Below, piece by piece: positions 37,781 to 51,400 of a DNA stretch of 64,000 nt (positions within the stretch are counted from its first letter, which is position 1; every line of letters starts with the position of its first letter). A program made the position numbers and the translations under genes. The notes under the pieces were generated by a model. The model saw only the letters and a program-made list of their open reading frames with translations, did no database searches and had not been told where the DNA came from. The DNA comes from Cinnamomum chago. Taxonomy: Eukaryota; Streptophyta; Magnoliopsida; Laurales; Lauraceae. The stretch lies in the NCBI GenBank assembly GCA_038049695.1, contig CP142451.1:70448001-70512000 (forward strand), read 5' to 3'.

Positions 37781-39050
37781 ATCATAATACTAAGTGAGGC
37801 CAATAGATGTGTAGAGAAAATGCATGACAAGTTCTTCTCTTTCATTGGGGCCCACATATGTGTAGTTCTATTTTATTTTATATATATATATATAATATAA
37901 TAATACTAAGTGGGGCCCATAGATGTGTAAAGAAAAAGCATAACACTTTCTTCTTTTTTATAATAAGGGTATAGATATTATATTATTATTATTATCATAA
38001 TATAATAATAATAATATTATTATAATATTTAGGGGGGCCCCCACAAGAGTATAGTGAAAAAGTATGCAACCTCTCTTCTCTTTTATAATAAAGGTATAGA
38101 TATTATATTATATTATAATATTTGGGGGTGGGCCCCACACAAGTGTAGTGAAAAAGTTTACAATTTCTCATAATTATATATTGTTATATTATATTATAAT
38201 ATTTGGGGTGGGCTCCACAATGGTGTAGTGAAAAAGTTTGCAATTTCTTATCATAATATATTATTATATTATATTATAATATTTGGGAGTGGGCCCTAAA
38301 TGGTGTAGTGAAAAAGTTTGCAACTTCTCATAATAATATATTATTATATTATATTATAATATTTTGGGGTGGGCCATATAATGGTGTAGTGAAAAAGTTT
38401 GCAATATCTCCTCTTTTATAATAGTAGATAGATAGATAGATAGAAGTATAGTATATAGTAGATAATAATAATAATATATTATTATATTTTATTATAATAT
38501 TTTGGTGTGGGTCCCACAATGGTGTAGCGAGAAAACTATGCAACATTCCCTCTTTTATAATAGTGTATAGATGTATAGAATAGATAGATAAATATATATA
38601 TATATATATATTATATTATATGAGTGGGGCCCACACAAGTTATGTCATTTGTTCTTAAGTGGGCCAGGTTTTTAGTGAAAGCAAAGTGTATTTTGTTGTC
38701 TTTGATAAGAGTATTTTATTATAATATTTTGGTATGGGCCCGACAATGGTGTAGCGAGAAAACTATGCAACATTCCATCTTTTATAATAGTGTATAGATG
38801 TATAGATATAGATGTATAGATGTATAGAATAGATAGATAAATATAAATATATATTATATTATATGAGTGGGGCCCACACAAGTTATGTCATTTGTTCTTA
38901 AGTGGGCCAGGTGTGTAGTGAAAGCAAAGTGCATTTTGTTGTCTTTTATAAGAGTAGATAGATAAGTGGGCCAGGTGTGTAGTGAAAGCAAAGTGTATTT
39001 TGTTGTCTTTTATAAGAGTAGAGTAGATAGATAGATATAGATAGACAATG
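37059..39050. repeat. Minisatellite built on GTGGGGCCCAC, upstream of the zinc-finger gene
   Basis: About 2 kb of related short units. In 37059-37960 the units alternate TAATACTAAGTGGGGCCCACA, GATGTGTAGATGTAGAGAAA, AAGCATGACAAGTTCTTCT and AT-rich stretches. In 37960-38560 the unit is GGTGTAGTGAAAAAGTTTGC plus an AT-rich tract and GGGGTGGGCCCCA. In 38560-39050 longer units carry AGTGGGGCCCACACAAGT and GTGTAGTGAAAGCAAAGTG. The exact word GTGGGGCCCACA occurs about eleven times, with a dozen variants. The array contains several (AT)n and GATA-type microsatellites. Confidence 0.9.
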
Positions 39051-39270
39051 TGAAACAAATGATTTTAACGGTCTGGATCTCAAAGGTGGCCCACACTTGA
39101 TGGATCTACTACAGCAATGGCCTAGTAGAATCTCCTGCCTCCCGCCCTCAGAAAATCCACACTCTGGAGGCTCCATACAGTCATCCACTTGACTCTTTGC
39201 CAAATACCCACCTCCAAAACCCAAAAACAACTAAATCCCATGTAATCAACACAAAAACACGCGCACACAG

Positions 39271-39306
<36 letters not shown>

Positions 39307-39401
39307 GATTTCTCTGCAATGGCGGTAACATAGAACCCTAGCTTCTCGATCCCTCATCTTTCATGCATTTCTGAGAGATTTGCTCTCCCATTTCCAAATC
39401 A
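39271..39401 (+). promoter_or_regulatory. Likely promoter/5' leader of the CCCH gene, with (CT)n tract and a 4-codon upstream frame
   Basis: A pyrimidine tract (about 39271-39306, mostly CT repeats), of the kind common at plant transcription starts, lies about 100 bp before the start codon. Between them is a tiny upstream frame, ATGGCGGTAACATAG (39319-39333, Met-Ala-Val-Thr-stop). No convincing TATA box was found, so the transcription start is not fixed. Confidence 0.5.
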
Positions 39402-42400
39402 ATGGAAGACGAATCGCAGAAGAAAAGCACCGATTGCGTGTATTTCTTGGCATCTCCTCTCACCTGCAAGAAGGTAAACACAAAATGAAAAAAATGTCTT
39501 TCTATCCTCGATTCTCTTTCACATTATCAATTCGTTCGATGCTTTTCTGCTCCTGATGCTGACGAGTAGGTTTTGATTGCATTTGATATCATTTCTCAGC
39601 TGGTTTGCTTCCTGGCTCTCAAGGATCTTGATTTCTAGGGCTTTGTCAATGGCAATGGATCTAGAATCTTCATTTCTGAGACTTTTTTTCGATGGAAATG
39701 GATCTAGGGTCTTGATTATCTAGGGATTTTTTTATTATGTTTTCTTTTGGGATTTCGTTTATTTGAGGATCTTCTGTTTCTCGAAGGAAATTTTGGTTCT
39801 CATTTTTCTTGTAGTTTTTTTTTTTGAAATGTTGGTTTAGGAATTTAAGTATTTGCCTGTGATTGTATTCTAGGGATTGATTGGATTTGTGTGTCTTTGG
39901 ACCTTTCAGAATCTTGTTGGGAAATTTGGTAGCTATTTCTTATGTTGATTTGTGAATTAGGTCTCCTAGTCTTGTTGTTTGGTGTTTACAATCTACGTTC
40001 TCTTGGGCTGCCTTTGTGGAGTTTGGGTTTATTATTTCTTAGAGGTGGAATGCTCTGTTGGTTGACAAAGTTCTGAACTATTTTCTTACTGTTGATTTGG
40101 GCCCTTGTTATTGCCTTCAATAATCCCAAGTTTGATATGAGTGACTCATTGTTCAACAAATTGTGGCCCCACTCAAGTACCGTGTCCATTAGCCCAAGTC
40201 ATGTAATTGAGAATGGTTTCCACGACTCTCCCATTAGATTGGCTGCACTCCATGCTTGCCTCTCAGTTATGAAGGATATTATCAATAGATAAAATTTCCA
40301 ACTCCTTTCTAAATAATGCCCACTTGCTTATTCTCAATTTAACTGCACATAATGTCGTTGGACAAAGCTGAGTTTCTGAAAATTTTGTCATTCCTTTCTT
40401 TCCAAATCAACCAAATAATAGGAAAAGAAATAAATTTCGGAAGCAGTAAGCCACAACCACTGAAAGGGCACAATCTCCAGGTGGCACTTCTTTCACCTGT
40501 GGGACTCCCGCACTTGCGTAGTGACGGATTTCCGATCCCTGCCGTCCAAGCAGTGCGCATGAAAGGTGGGGACTGAAAATCAGCTGTGCTTGCATAGGGG
40601 AAAAACTCCTCTCCCAACTCAACTAGATCATCTCAGATGCACCAAGCTATACCGTAGCTCATAAAATGGCTCTGAATGTTGTACGGAATTTCCCATCGAA
40701 GAAAATATGATCGATATGTTCGCCTTCCCTACCATACAAGAAATTTCAATAGTGAACTCCCTTTAGTCGCTAGTTCCTGGAATGTTCTGAGTGTGAGAAA
40801 TAGACTTTTGGCATGATTCATGTGAGGGAGGAAGCCTCCTCCCCTTCTAAAGATTCATCATCTTAATTAGGTAAATTGTGTCTCCGAAAGTCCACAGTCC
40901 AGCTCTATTATACTAGGGGAAGTTATTTGCTTCTCCCATTAATGTTGTTTTCTGCAAAAAGAGAAGGGTTTAAATCGAAATGCTTTAGAACAGGAAAGCA
41001 GTGGCTCCTTGAAATTGGATCTACCACCAGTGAACCTAGTTCTGTATGAATTTGATCTTTTTGCATTACCTTTGCTCACACAGATGTTCCCTGCTTCCTG
41101 CCTGTCTCTAAGTTAGCATCATCTTTAATGGGGCTGCTAAAACTGCTGTCTCCTTTGTGGGGATCCCCTTGCGTCAATGGCTTCTATGTAGCTTTGTTAT
41201 ACCCTTCTTCGTTCGCGAGGCATGCATCCGAGTCCTTTCTTTCTCCAAAGAGGGACCTCTTCCACAGCCTAAGTTACGATGATTTGAAATATGTCCTCTG
41301 CTACCTCAACCTATAAAATCTTCTTCTACTTGCTTGCTCCTCTCAACATCCAAAAACCTCTTCCATAGTCCAGGGAGACCTTGTTTGCTTGATATATACA
41401 ACTATGACTATTTTTATTTGGCTTGTGTTGGATCCAAGTGCCACCTCATGCCACATATGCAAGGGCCTCCAAAACACCCCACTCAAGCCCTCCTCCTTAC
41501 ACATGGAGCGAGGCAACAAAGAGGAAGATCTCCTTCCCATCACTGCCTCCCTTTCTAGGAACTTTTGAACTTCATGGATTGGAAGGACAAAAACACTGAA
41601 TTTTCTCTTTCAACCTTGTGATGGCTGCCTTCTCTTGATGCAGCCCAAAAGAAGAAGACTTCAATGCATTAGCACATCTCCCTTTAACCCTTCTCCTATT
41701 CCACCCAAACACTGTCCAGTTCACAGTGGGTTCCCTCCTGTAGGAGTCTCCCATTTAAGGCACATATGACTCTCCTGGAAATCTCCTCCCGAAATCTAAA
41801 AAATGAAAAATGCCTTCTCAACATCCCTTACATGATCTGGGAATGAAAGCATTGTGAACCTTCCCGAACAAGGAGAAAGCTGACCAACCATGAGTCCATG
41901 ACACTGGCATACCTTATACCTTTAGGTAGCCTTTTGACACACACTGGTGGGATCCTGTCATCTTACTTCATTTTTCTTTCAGTTGCATCTTCTAGCAACT
42001 TGTATTTAGTATCTTCCCATCTATCTTGTCCCAAGTTTTGCCCCCTAAGCTGTATTAAATAAAGTTATCTTCTTCAGGTAGATTTTGAGTTTGAGGAATT
42101 TTGATATCGTCGTTAAGATTTCGTCATATAGGCCCGTCTACATGCTTTATCTTGAGTTTTTAGAAATTCCTGGCAAAGGGGGTTTATGAAGGGGTACCAA
42201 GGCGGTTAGTAGTGGAGTTACCAATCAATGAAAATAGGAGGAAAAAGAGAAAAGAAAGAAGAGGTTATTGAAGGGAATAAGGTGATGTAGATTGGATCAT
42301 TTATTTCCTAGAATATAATTTTCTAGGATGATGGTTGATCATCGCTTCCTATCAAAGGGAAGATAATATCATCGATTCTCATGGATCGTTACCTTTCTTT

Positions 42401-45400
42401 ACTTTTTTCACGGCGATAGGAAGGTATTGCTTAATCTTAGCAATTCAATTCCAATTAAACAAATGAGCTGTAATGAATTATTATTATTATTATTATTTCT
42501 TTTTTAGTTTTCCCTTGTCCTTTGTATTTCTTACCTTGTTTAATTAGTGAGATTTGAGTATAGTGTATATTGGTATTGGATTCCCTGCAGGGAAGTGGGT
42601 GTGAGTTTCGCCACAGTGAGAATGCACGGTTTAATCCAAGGGATTGCTGGTACTGGTTGAATGGGAATTGCCTTAATCCAGCCTGCTCTTTTCGACATCC
42701 TGTGAGTCTAATGTACATTTTTCATGTCTGTATAATGTAGAAACCACCTTTAAATATTAATTTTTTAAGCAGCAACCAACCTTCAAGACTTTACACAGAA
42801 ATTAGTCTTTTCATATCTGGGCTGAGTTGGTTTAAGTTGCTGAATAACCTGCTGGTTTATTATTGTTTCAGACTGACAAAACAATTATTAGTTTTTCAGA
42901 GTATTGACCCTACAGTAATTTGATATTGTCAAGTTCCAAGATTTTTGTTATGATTAATTTTTTCTAACTACACTACTTTCCATTTTCTTCATTTATTAGT
43001 TGTTCTCTTTTGTAGCTTGGTTCTTATTAATAGTTCTCATATTAGATGGATATTTTTATTTGCATTTCAATACTTATTTAGGCGAAAGGATTCTCTAGTT
43101 CTTAAATTGCTGAGAATTATAGAATAAGAATCCTAGTTAATATTTATGCTAAATATGTATTTCAGTATTTCATTGAGTGTCTAAATTTTAAATGTGGGGA
43201 TTTGGACATTTGAGCCAGAAAGGTTAAATTGTTAGACCAATATCAGATGTTAATATTTATAAGTTTATGTGATCTTCTCAGGTTTCAGATGTTAAGTAGT
43301 TAGTTTGCCGCACCTTTAACGCCTAGGCATTTTGGGTGTATTGGTTAGCAACTTGAGATCAGATATGCTAGGCATTGCACTTGCGTCTGGGTCTCATAAT
43401 TTGATTTTAAGTTTTTAACTCAACATTGTCTCCTCCATCACAATTGTGAAAGCCTATCTCTCCGGGATTGACTTTAATGAGTTCTACTAAAGCAAATAAA
43501 GTTTCTATTTATTTATTTATTTATTTTTTTTTATTTTCAGAATTTTTTCAAAGCTGGCAATTTTAGAGATATTTCTTATTTTGCATTCTCTTTAGGGATT
43601 TTAGAGCCATACAAGTGATATATAAAAGGGGTTAGACATGTATAGGGACTGATGAGTTTTGGTTATTATTAAGTAGAAAACTTAAGGTTTTCTTCTACTC
43701 TGTTCTCTAGTGGACGAGCTCATTGCTGATATGAAAGTTCTTCTTAGGTTCTTAATCAAGATCGTTGAAGGATCTCTTTCTACCTTCTATTCAACCAATT
43801 GTTATTGAGGTACTTGATTTTATTTCTTTGATCGGGCCTCTTTCCTCATCTACTCCTTAGGGGCTGTTTGGTAGATTTACTAGTATGGTGAAGAATAGTG
43901 AAAGGTTACCATCTCCCTCGTGATCACTATCGGGCCCTCCAACAGCCTCTAATCAATTCTGCCCATTCACCACCCTTATATTCATCACCATCTCCTTTTC
44001 CCCAACTTCTTCCATCCCTCTCTCTCATCCTAATCCCTCCAACCAAACAGACCTGCTCTTACCAGCACCCATGGACCTGTGAACCCACATTCAAAATCGC
44101 CACTATCCTCACCACCTGCACAAGCCAACCAGCTGAACCCCACCCTTGACCTTTCTTCTTCCTCTCTCTTCTCTCTCCTTTTCTTTTTTTCTTTCTCCCT
44201 CTCAGACTGCAAACCACCCACGTCTCTTCCTAATCCCTCCAATCACAAACCTCAGCTCAAACCCTCCTCTCCTCCCTCTTCTTCCTCTGCTTCTTCTCAA
44301 CTCGATTCTCTTTGCCACCTCCTTGCCCTCTACAATCATAACTGTGTCTTCCACCACGAGATCACCGAGTCCAGCGCCATCTCCTCTGTGCTTCGCTGCC
44401 TCGCCAATGCCTCTCACCATGACAAGGTGTTGCAAGAGGCGGCGCTGGATGGAGAGAGTCAGAGATGATGGAGTTTGGTTTTGTGAGAGTATGAAATCTA
44501 CCAGAAAAGAGGAGCTTGGTGGGTTCTTGAGGAAGGAGAGACAAATTCCCTTTTACTTGATGTATAAGTCCCTGTGGTCCGTGCCCTTCTACTTCTCTAC
44601 AATCAACGCCCACCAAACAGCATTTGGTAAAAAATATAGTTGTTGGCTATTCGACCCACCTACCCTTTCCTACTCGGTGAATTACCCAAACAGCCCTTCA
44701 TTATTCCTCAATTGAACCATACTGTCTTTATGGATTATTTATTTAACAATGGGGTTCGAGGATAAGGGCCTTTGTGGTTGGGGTTTACATCAATTTCACA
44801 TCAAAGCAATTTCTTATTTCTTGAGCTGACATCTAATATCCAAACCTTCAATTTTAATAAAACCTATTCACCCAAAAGAAACGGTCAAAATTTAGGAACA
44901 CCAATGGAGGTGTGTAATTCAAATAGGAATGTTACTAAAGACAACAACTTAAGATAAATGAAACAGAAGGTGAGAAAAGTCTACTTGGATTGCCAATAGG
45001 GTGATTCCTTTGACCAATTAATCCTCACTCACTTCTTGCTACTGATTCCATTGTATTTTATCTAGTTATCCCTTATCTTGAATACCAGTTGTTTTACACA
45101 AAGGTAAGAGAGCTTGAACTTAACATCCCATTGAGAAGTTTGTTTTGTATCAGTCTATTTCATTACTAATTACCATTTTCTCGATGATTTATGTAAAGTC
45201 AAAATTCCCTCGCTTCCGACAGAGTTTTTATTTTTATTCCTCATTGGAGGTAGCTATGTGTGAGGAAATGAAAGCTCTAGAAAAATTCAATGCTTGGGAA
45301 GTGATGATGTTGCCAGAAGGGAAGAGGACTTTGAGGTGTTGATAGATCTCCATTGTCAAACACCATTAAGATGGCACTATTGAATGATATAAGGCTCCGC

Positions 45401-48400
45401 TTGTTACCAAAAGTCTCATCCAAACATAGGGCTTGGACTATCAATTGACCTTTTCTCCAGCGGTGAAGTTAGACACTAGTAGAGGATTCTTGTCATTTGC
45501 AGCAGAGCAAGGCTGTCGGAGGACTCATTTGGATTTAAAAAGTAATTTTCCCGTGTGCCTGGTTTCTAAGCCAATGATGCAATGCCGAAGTTGAGATTCA
45601 AGAGGAGTTACGCTAATTGCATTTTTTATTGTAAAGATGGGTCAAGATATTATTATTGTTGTCACTGTCTATGTTGATGACATTTACTGAAAATATGAGG
45701 AGATTTTACCATTGAAGAAGTATTTGAGTAAGTTCTTTGATATTAAGGATTTAGGGACAGTATTTATCGGGAATTGTGGTGGCAAAATCAAGCAGTGCCA
45801 TTGTGATATCTTGACGCAAATATGTTTTGGGAAGGATATAGGGAAGCTAGGGTCTCATCCAATAGATACACCTCACCACCTTAATTTTTGAAGAAGGTTC
45901 TTTGCTACAAGATGTGGGTATGTTCCAAAGACTGGTTGGTAAGGTACACTTCATTTGTTAGTAGTGTATAGAGTTTTCAAATACGTACAATAGCTCTAGG
46001 GAAAGATTTAGTCCAGTCAAACACTTGGAAGGATTCTCAAACACTTGAAGTACTGTTATCATAGTTGTCAAATTGAGTTTATGATGTACGATAGACCCAT
46101 GGTCCCCATGGATAGACCAGTCTGTGGGCTCATCCCATTTATCTCAACTAAATCTTTGGGTCCAACTCACTTATATTATTTGCTTTGCTTTGTTTCGATT
46201 TATTTTATGGATTATGTTTAGTTATTTAAGTTTAAGTGGATGTTTTAATCCTGGCCATCAACGTGTTTGGATGGTCCATATTAGTTTTAGGTTTTCTTAT
46301 GTTCCTATATAATGATGTAAAGCGTCTTTGGCTCAGTAGTCAAAATTATGATTAATGAAAAGAAAAGTGAGTTTTGCTCTCCGCAATCTCTCTTATGCTC
46401 TTCTGCAATGGGAAGTTTTTCCTCGCCCGTGATAGGGAGTTTCGTGTGAAGCCAATAATTTTTAGGGTTTCCTTGACCTACCCCCTCCACCTTCCATCTT
46501 GACGCAGTGATCGGGTTGATAGATCAATCTCCCGAAGGATTGATCAAATCCAAGAGGATTCTAGGCCTAAGCCACAGCACAAACCATCGGAGGAAACTTA
46601 CGATCACTCTAATTGAAATTAATTGAATAAAGCATAGCTATTACAATAGAGGGCTTATCTATTTATAATGTATTAAGACTACTAAAACAGTAAACTATAA
46701 TGAAAATAGAAAACTACTAATTCTCATCAACTAACAAAATAAGCAACAATTCCTAATCAACCCTAAGATAAATTTAGAATAATTCCACAGTAGCTTTCTC
46801 AGCCAATTTGGGCCTGTGACTGCACCCAAAGGGCTCGGTTGGATGACTAGGCCTATCATGTGGGCCCAGGGCCTCTTTTGGACTTCCGCACTGCATCAAA
46901 TCTCCATCTTTGCATGCCCTGCCTCTCGATCCGCTGTCCGCATCAATTGGTATTAGAGCCGAAGATCGATCCACCCCGGAGTCGATAATCGGCGTAGGTA
47001 CTTCACCATCCCCCCTCTTCGTCAAGTTCATCCACCATCCGAACCCCCAAAACCCAAGTTCTCCACTGCCACGCCTTCCCCATGGCCAGATCCACTTGGC
47101 TGAACATCATCATACCCAATACCCAAGTGGCAAATACCCCTAACCCCCCCCCCCCCCCCCCCCCCACAATTCATATCAGCCGAACAACACCAATCCACCA
47201 ACCATACTCTATTAAAAAGCCCAAAACCCTATCCCTGCATAACTGAACCAGCAAACCCCATCATCCCGTCAACTGAACCATCTCAAACCAATCAAATCCT
47301 AAACCTTTTTTTTTTTCGAAACCCCCAACTTAATTGAACCCAAAATCTCCGAACCTCCCTAAATCTTAAAATCCAAAATCTCAATAACCCCACCATTGAA
47401 CAATCCACAAAGGCCCATCTCAAGTTCTACTAGCTGAACCTCTGTCCCAAACCCTTAATAACCCCATCCAACCGAACCCTACCCACCATCCCCTCCACCG
47501 ACTCAAACCACCACCTCGATAACCCCTATTCCTCTACCAAAACTCTCAATTTTCCTTAATCCACTGAAACCCCACCATCACAACTACAATCCATTTGAAA
47601 AAAAAAAGAAAAGAATGTAGAGAGAGGAAAAGAAGACAGAAAGTGAAAAAAAAGGAAAGAAAGAGAGGTTGAGAAAGAAGGTTCAGAGGAAGGAGGCATA
47701 CCTAAAAAATATCGCCTCGATCTCAATCGTCGCCCCTCTGCATCAGCATCAGCACAGTCTTCGTCGGCATCAGTGATCGTCACTACCATCACCGTCCACC
47801 TTGACCGATGCCTCCACAGTACAATCGCCAACGAGCTCCCATTTTATATTGACTGAAGATGATCTATCCGGCCGAGCAACACATGCCAGTATTCATAGTG
47901 CCTACTGCCTGCATCATCAGAGCTACCATCAGCCAACATTTAACACCTTCAACCATCTTCACAGTTGTCATCATCATCTTAATTGTTGTCGTTGCCATCT
48001 CCATCATGATCGGCATCCTTGCTCATCATGGGCTCCACCTTCTCCCTCTTTGCTTGTGACGTCCCCAAATTGGATTTCCTTAATGGTGCCAATTTTGAGA
48101 CGTAACTAGTGTGGGGATGTGAGTCATTTCAACTCAAATGAAAATTTACCCCACTATACCCACAAGATATCACGTGTGAGAAGTAATTTTAAAATTTTCC
48201 CGCGAAAGCATACATAAACAGTTGATGCAGGCCCTAGGGTTAGGGCTTGCGTAGATGCCGAAGCACGTGTCGAAAGACACTTCAAATTATCTCCGCAGAT
48301 ATTTCTAACAAGAGGAACAACCCCTCCAAAGGAAAAATCACAATCTTTATTCAACTCCAAATCGAAGATTATTATCTCTACATTGTAATATAAATAGGCA

Positions 48401-51400
48401 AAGTAACTTAGGGCCTAAGAAAACCTAATCCAATAATAACAACTATCATAATCAAACTAGGAAACCAAATAAATTAGAATACTAATCCTAATTACAATAA
48501 AATTAGGAAGCTACTAAAATATGCTGGGTGGGACCATTGGTGGAGTGGTAGCCTGTTCTGCATCATTCCCCCAGGTTGAAAGAAGAGTTCGACCTCGAAC
48601 TCGGGTTTTCTTCAAGTTGCCTCTATATATATGATGTACGTGAAGCACTTCCTTTGTAGCAGGGGCTCTTGATTTCTTTTTCGGTGATTCTGACTTCTTT
48701 GGATGAAGAGTAACTTCTTGTCCACCGTGCATGAAGGTATACGTGTTGTTGCGCATCCCATGAGTGCCATCCTTGTCATACATCCATGGGCGACCCAATA
48801 GGATATGTCCACTGTCCATTAGTAGCACATCGTACCAAATTGTATCTTTGTAATCATTACCAACTGAAAAAGTAACCTGGCATGTATGTCGCACTTGCGC
48901 TTCATCACCTGCCATTAGCCATTTGACAAAGTAGGGACGATTGTGCTTGTAAACCTTCAACCTCAAGCGATCAACAAGAGTTTGAGAGATAATATTCTCA
49001 CAACTTCCACCATCAATCACAACTATACAATTTTTTCCATGTATTGTACCTGTGGAACGAAAAATATTTTTCCGCAACCATTTCTTCTCAATAGTGGGAA
49101 ACGACTTTTGTTGCACCAAGAGAAGTGCACCCTCTGTGTCGGCTGATATTTCCTCCACTTCATCGGAGTCTTCACTTTTAGGATCATCTTTTGTTTTTGG
49201 TTCTTCTGGTGCACCGTCTATTAAATTGATTCTTTTTGGGCATTCAAACGCACGGTGACCCTTTTGCTTACAATGAAAACATGTGAACTTGTTCTGATCT
49301 TCAAACTTGGAGGAAAACTTTTCTGAGGAACCGGCACTTGGATTGAAGTCTGGCTTTGCTGGGGTCTTTTGTGAAGGCCATTTAGACACACTAAACTTTC
49401 GAGCTTGATAATTAGCAATGTCCTCAGCTTTGATGGCATGTTGGATGATTTCATCAACATTATCAAAATTCTTGAATGTAAGAATATGTTGTATGTCAAT
49501 ACGCAGCCCATGAAAATATTGATCAACCAACACATCATCATCTTCATTTATGCCATAACGAGCTTGCATGGTTAAGAACTCCTCAGAATATCCAATAACA
49601 GTTTTGGAACCTTGCTTTAAATCTTGAAAACTTGAACGAAGATATCTTGAATAATTCACAGGGAGGAATTTTTGCTTCAATAAATTCTTCATCTCGATCT
49701 ATGTTTCAACGGGGTCAATATTTTGATTTCTTCGTTTCTTTTGCAACTCGGCCCACCAAATCGCAGCATAATTGCGCAATCAAGTTGCCACTAAGGTGAC
49801 TTTATGACCATCCGTCATTGGCTTGTGTGCAAAAATATTTTCACCACACACTAACCCATCCATGAATTCCTTCGGTTTCAACTTTCCATCATATTCGGGA
49901 ATCACGAGCTTAATGCCCAAATCACGATCAACATTGACTGCATGTGGATTTCATTGATTCCGATTATGTCTTCCATCAACTCGATGATTATCCTCATGCT
50001 GATTAGTTTCTAAAGTAGTTAATCGGTTTTCAATCTTTGCAAGAGTGTCTTGCATTTGAACCATCATTGCGGATAGTTAATTAACATTTGCTGATAATTA
50101 CGCAATGGTTCCCCTCAATTCATCATCATTGTGAGAGGAGGATTCCACTTCTACCTGCTTCTTGGGAGGCATTTTTTGTTTAAAGCAAATTTAAAATTTG
50201 TGACCGACCTGATTTATAGATCTGACTGCCATAATCACGTAGGTGAAAACGGATCGAAAATTGGACGATGGATGAGCCCGATATCGTCAGAAGAATCTCA
50301 ACCGTTGATCGCGTCAAATGTTCTATTGATCTGGTGTTGTGATGTAGTGATGAGGTCAGCGAAATATGTTGGGCCGCAAGAAAGGGTCGGATTGACTAAA
50401 TTTCAACCCGGATTTGAACCTGGCCCAACCCGTGAATGACCTGACTTGAAACTTAGCCCACTTGTTGGTACGGGTCACACGTGTGATGCTGTCTCGTCCT
50501 CTGTGCAAGAGAACACGATCAGAGGGAAAGGAATTGGGCGGACCCTTTCGTTGCTGGAAGGCGAAGAGTTGGAAAGAGGCTCTGGCGACTGGATCGGGCG
50601 ACTTCGATGATGGTGGCCGGATTGCACAACAACAACGAAGATGGTGTTTCACTACTGCCTCGTTCTTTGGGCAATAGCAGGAAGAAAGGAGGAAATCCTT
50701 TTGCCTTGTTGGTGTTCTGCGACGAAGTCAAAGAGGATGTCTCCTCTGGCAGATGCGAGGCGCTGGCAATGGCAACAGCAGGCGAGCGGCGACAACGGGT
50801 GACTGTGGTGCCAGGTACACGTCCTTCTCCTTCGTTTTGCTTCTCTTCTGCTCTTTTTTTTTCTGGTTTGGGGCAATTTGAGGGTAGCGGCTGGGGAATG
50901 GGGGAAGTTTGGGTTTGGCTGGGATTTTAGGAAAGAGGTCTCAAGAGTTCGGCAGGAGATGGAGACGTGGATGCAGTGGAGTTTTGGGCGACAGAAGGGA
51001 TGAAGTTGATTTTTTGGGTTGCGAACTGGGTTTCCGGACAGAGCTGTGTTGAGGGATTGGGGCGTTGAGAGATGGGTACGGTTGGGTCGTGCGATGAATG
51101 TAGGGTTTCGTTTGGTTTGTGGTTTCGGTCTGGGATTGGTCCTACAAGGGTTCGGTAGATGAGGGGAAGTCTGGCAGTGGGCGGGCTGTAGGCTGGGACT
51201 TTCGGACAGGGAGGGATTTTCGATGGTGCAGGGACGGTGACGGTGGAAGAAGGTAGGGATGGGATCGTTCAGCTCTGATATCAATTGATGCAGGCCCTAG
51301 GGATAGGGCTTGCATAGATGCCGAAGCACGTGTCGAAAGACACTTCAAATTATCTCCACAGAGATTTCTAACAAGAGGAACAACCCCTCCAAGGGAAAAA

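Noticed and set aside
37059-38000. Evenly spaced repeats that look like a CRISPR array
   Set aside because: Units vary in length and sequence, the intervening parts are themselves repeated, and all other evidence is plant nuclear DNA. It is a minisatellite.
47556-48109. Frames in the C-rich stretch around 47.6-48.1 kb
   Set aside because: They are low-complexity translations of a biased leader and the start of LTR 4, with no family motif.
50652-51284. 210-codon frame on the minus strand in the leader of the gag-only element
   Set aside because: It is Pro/Arg-rich low-complexity translation of a C-rich leader and has no recognisable domain.
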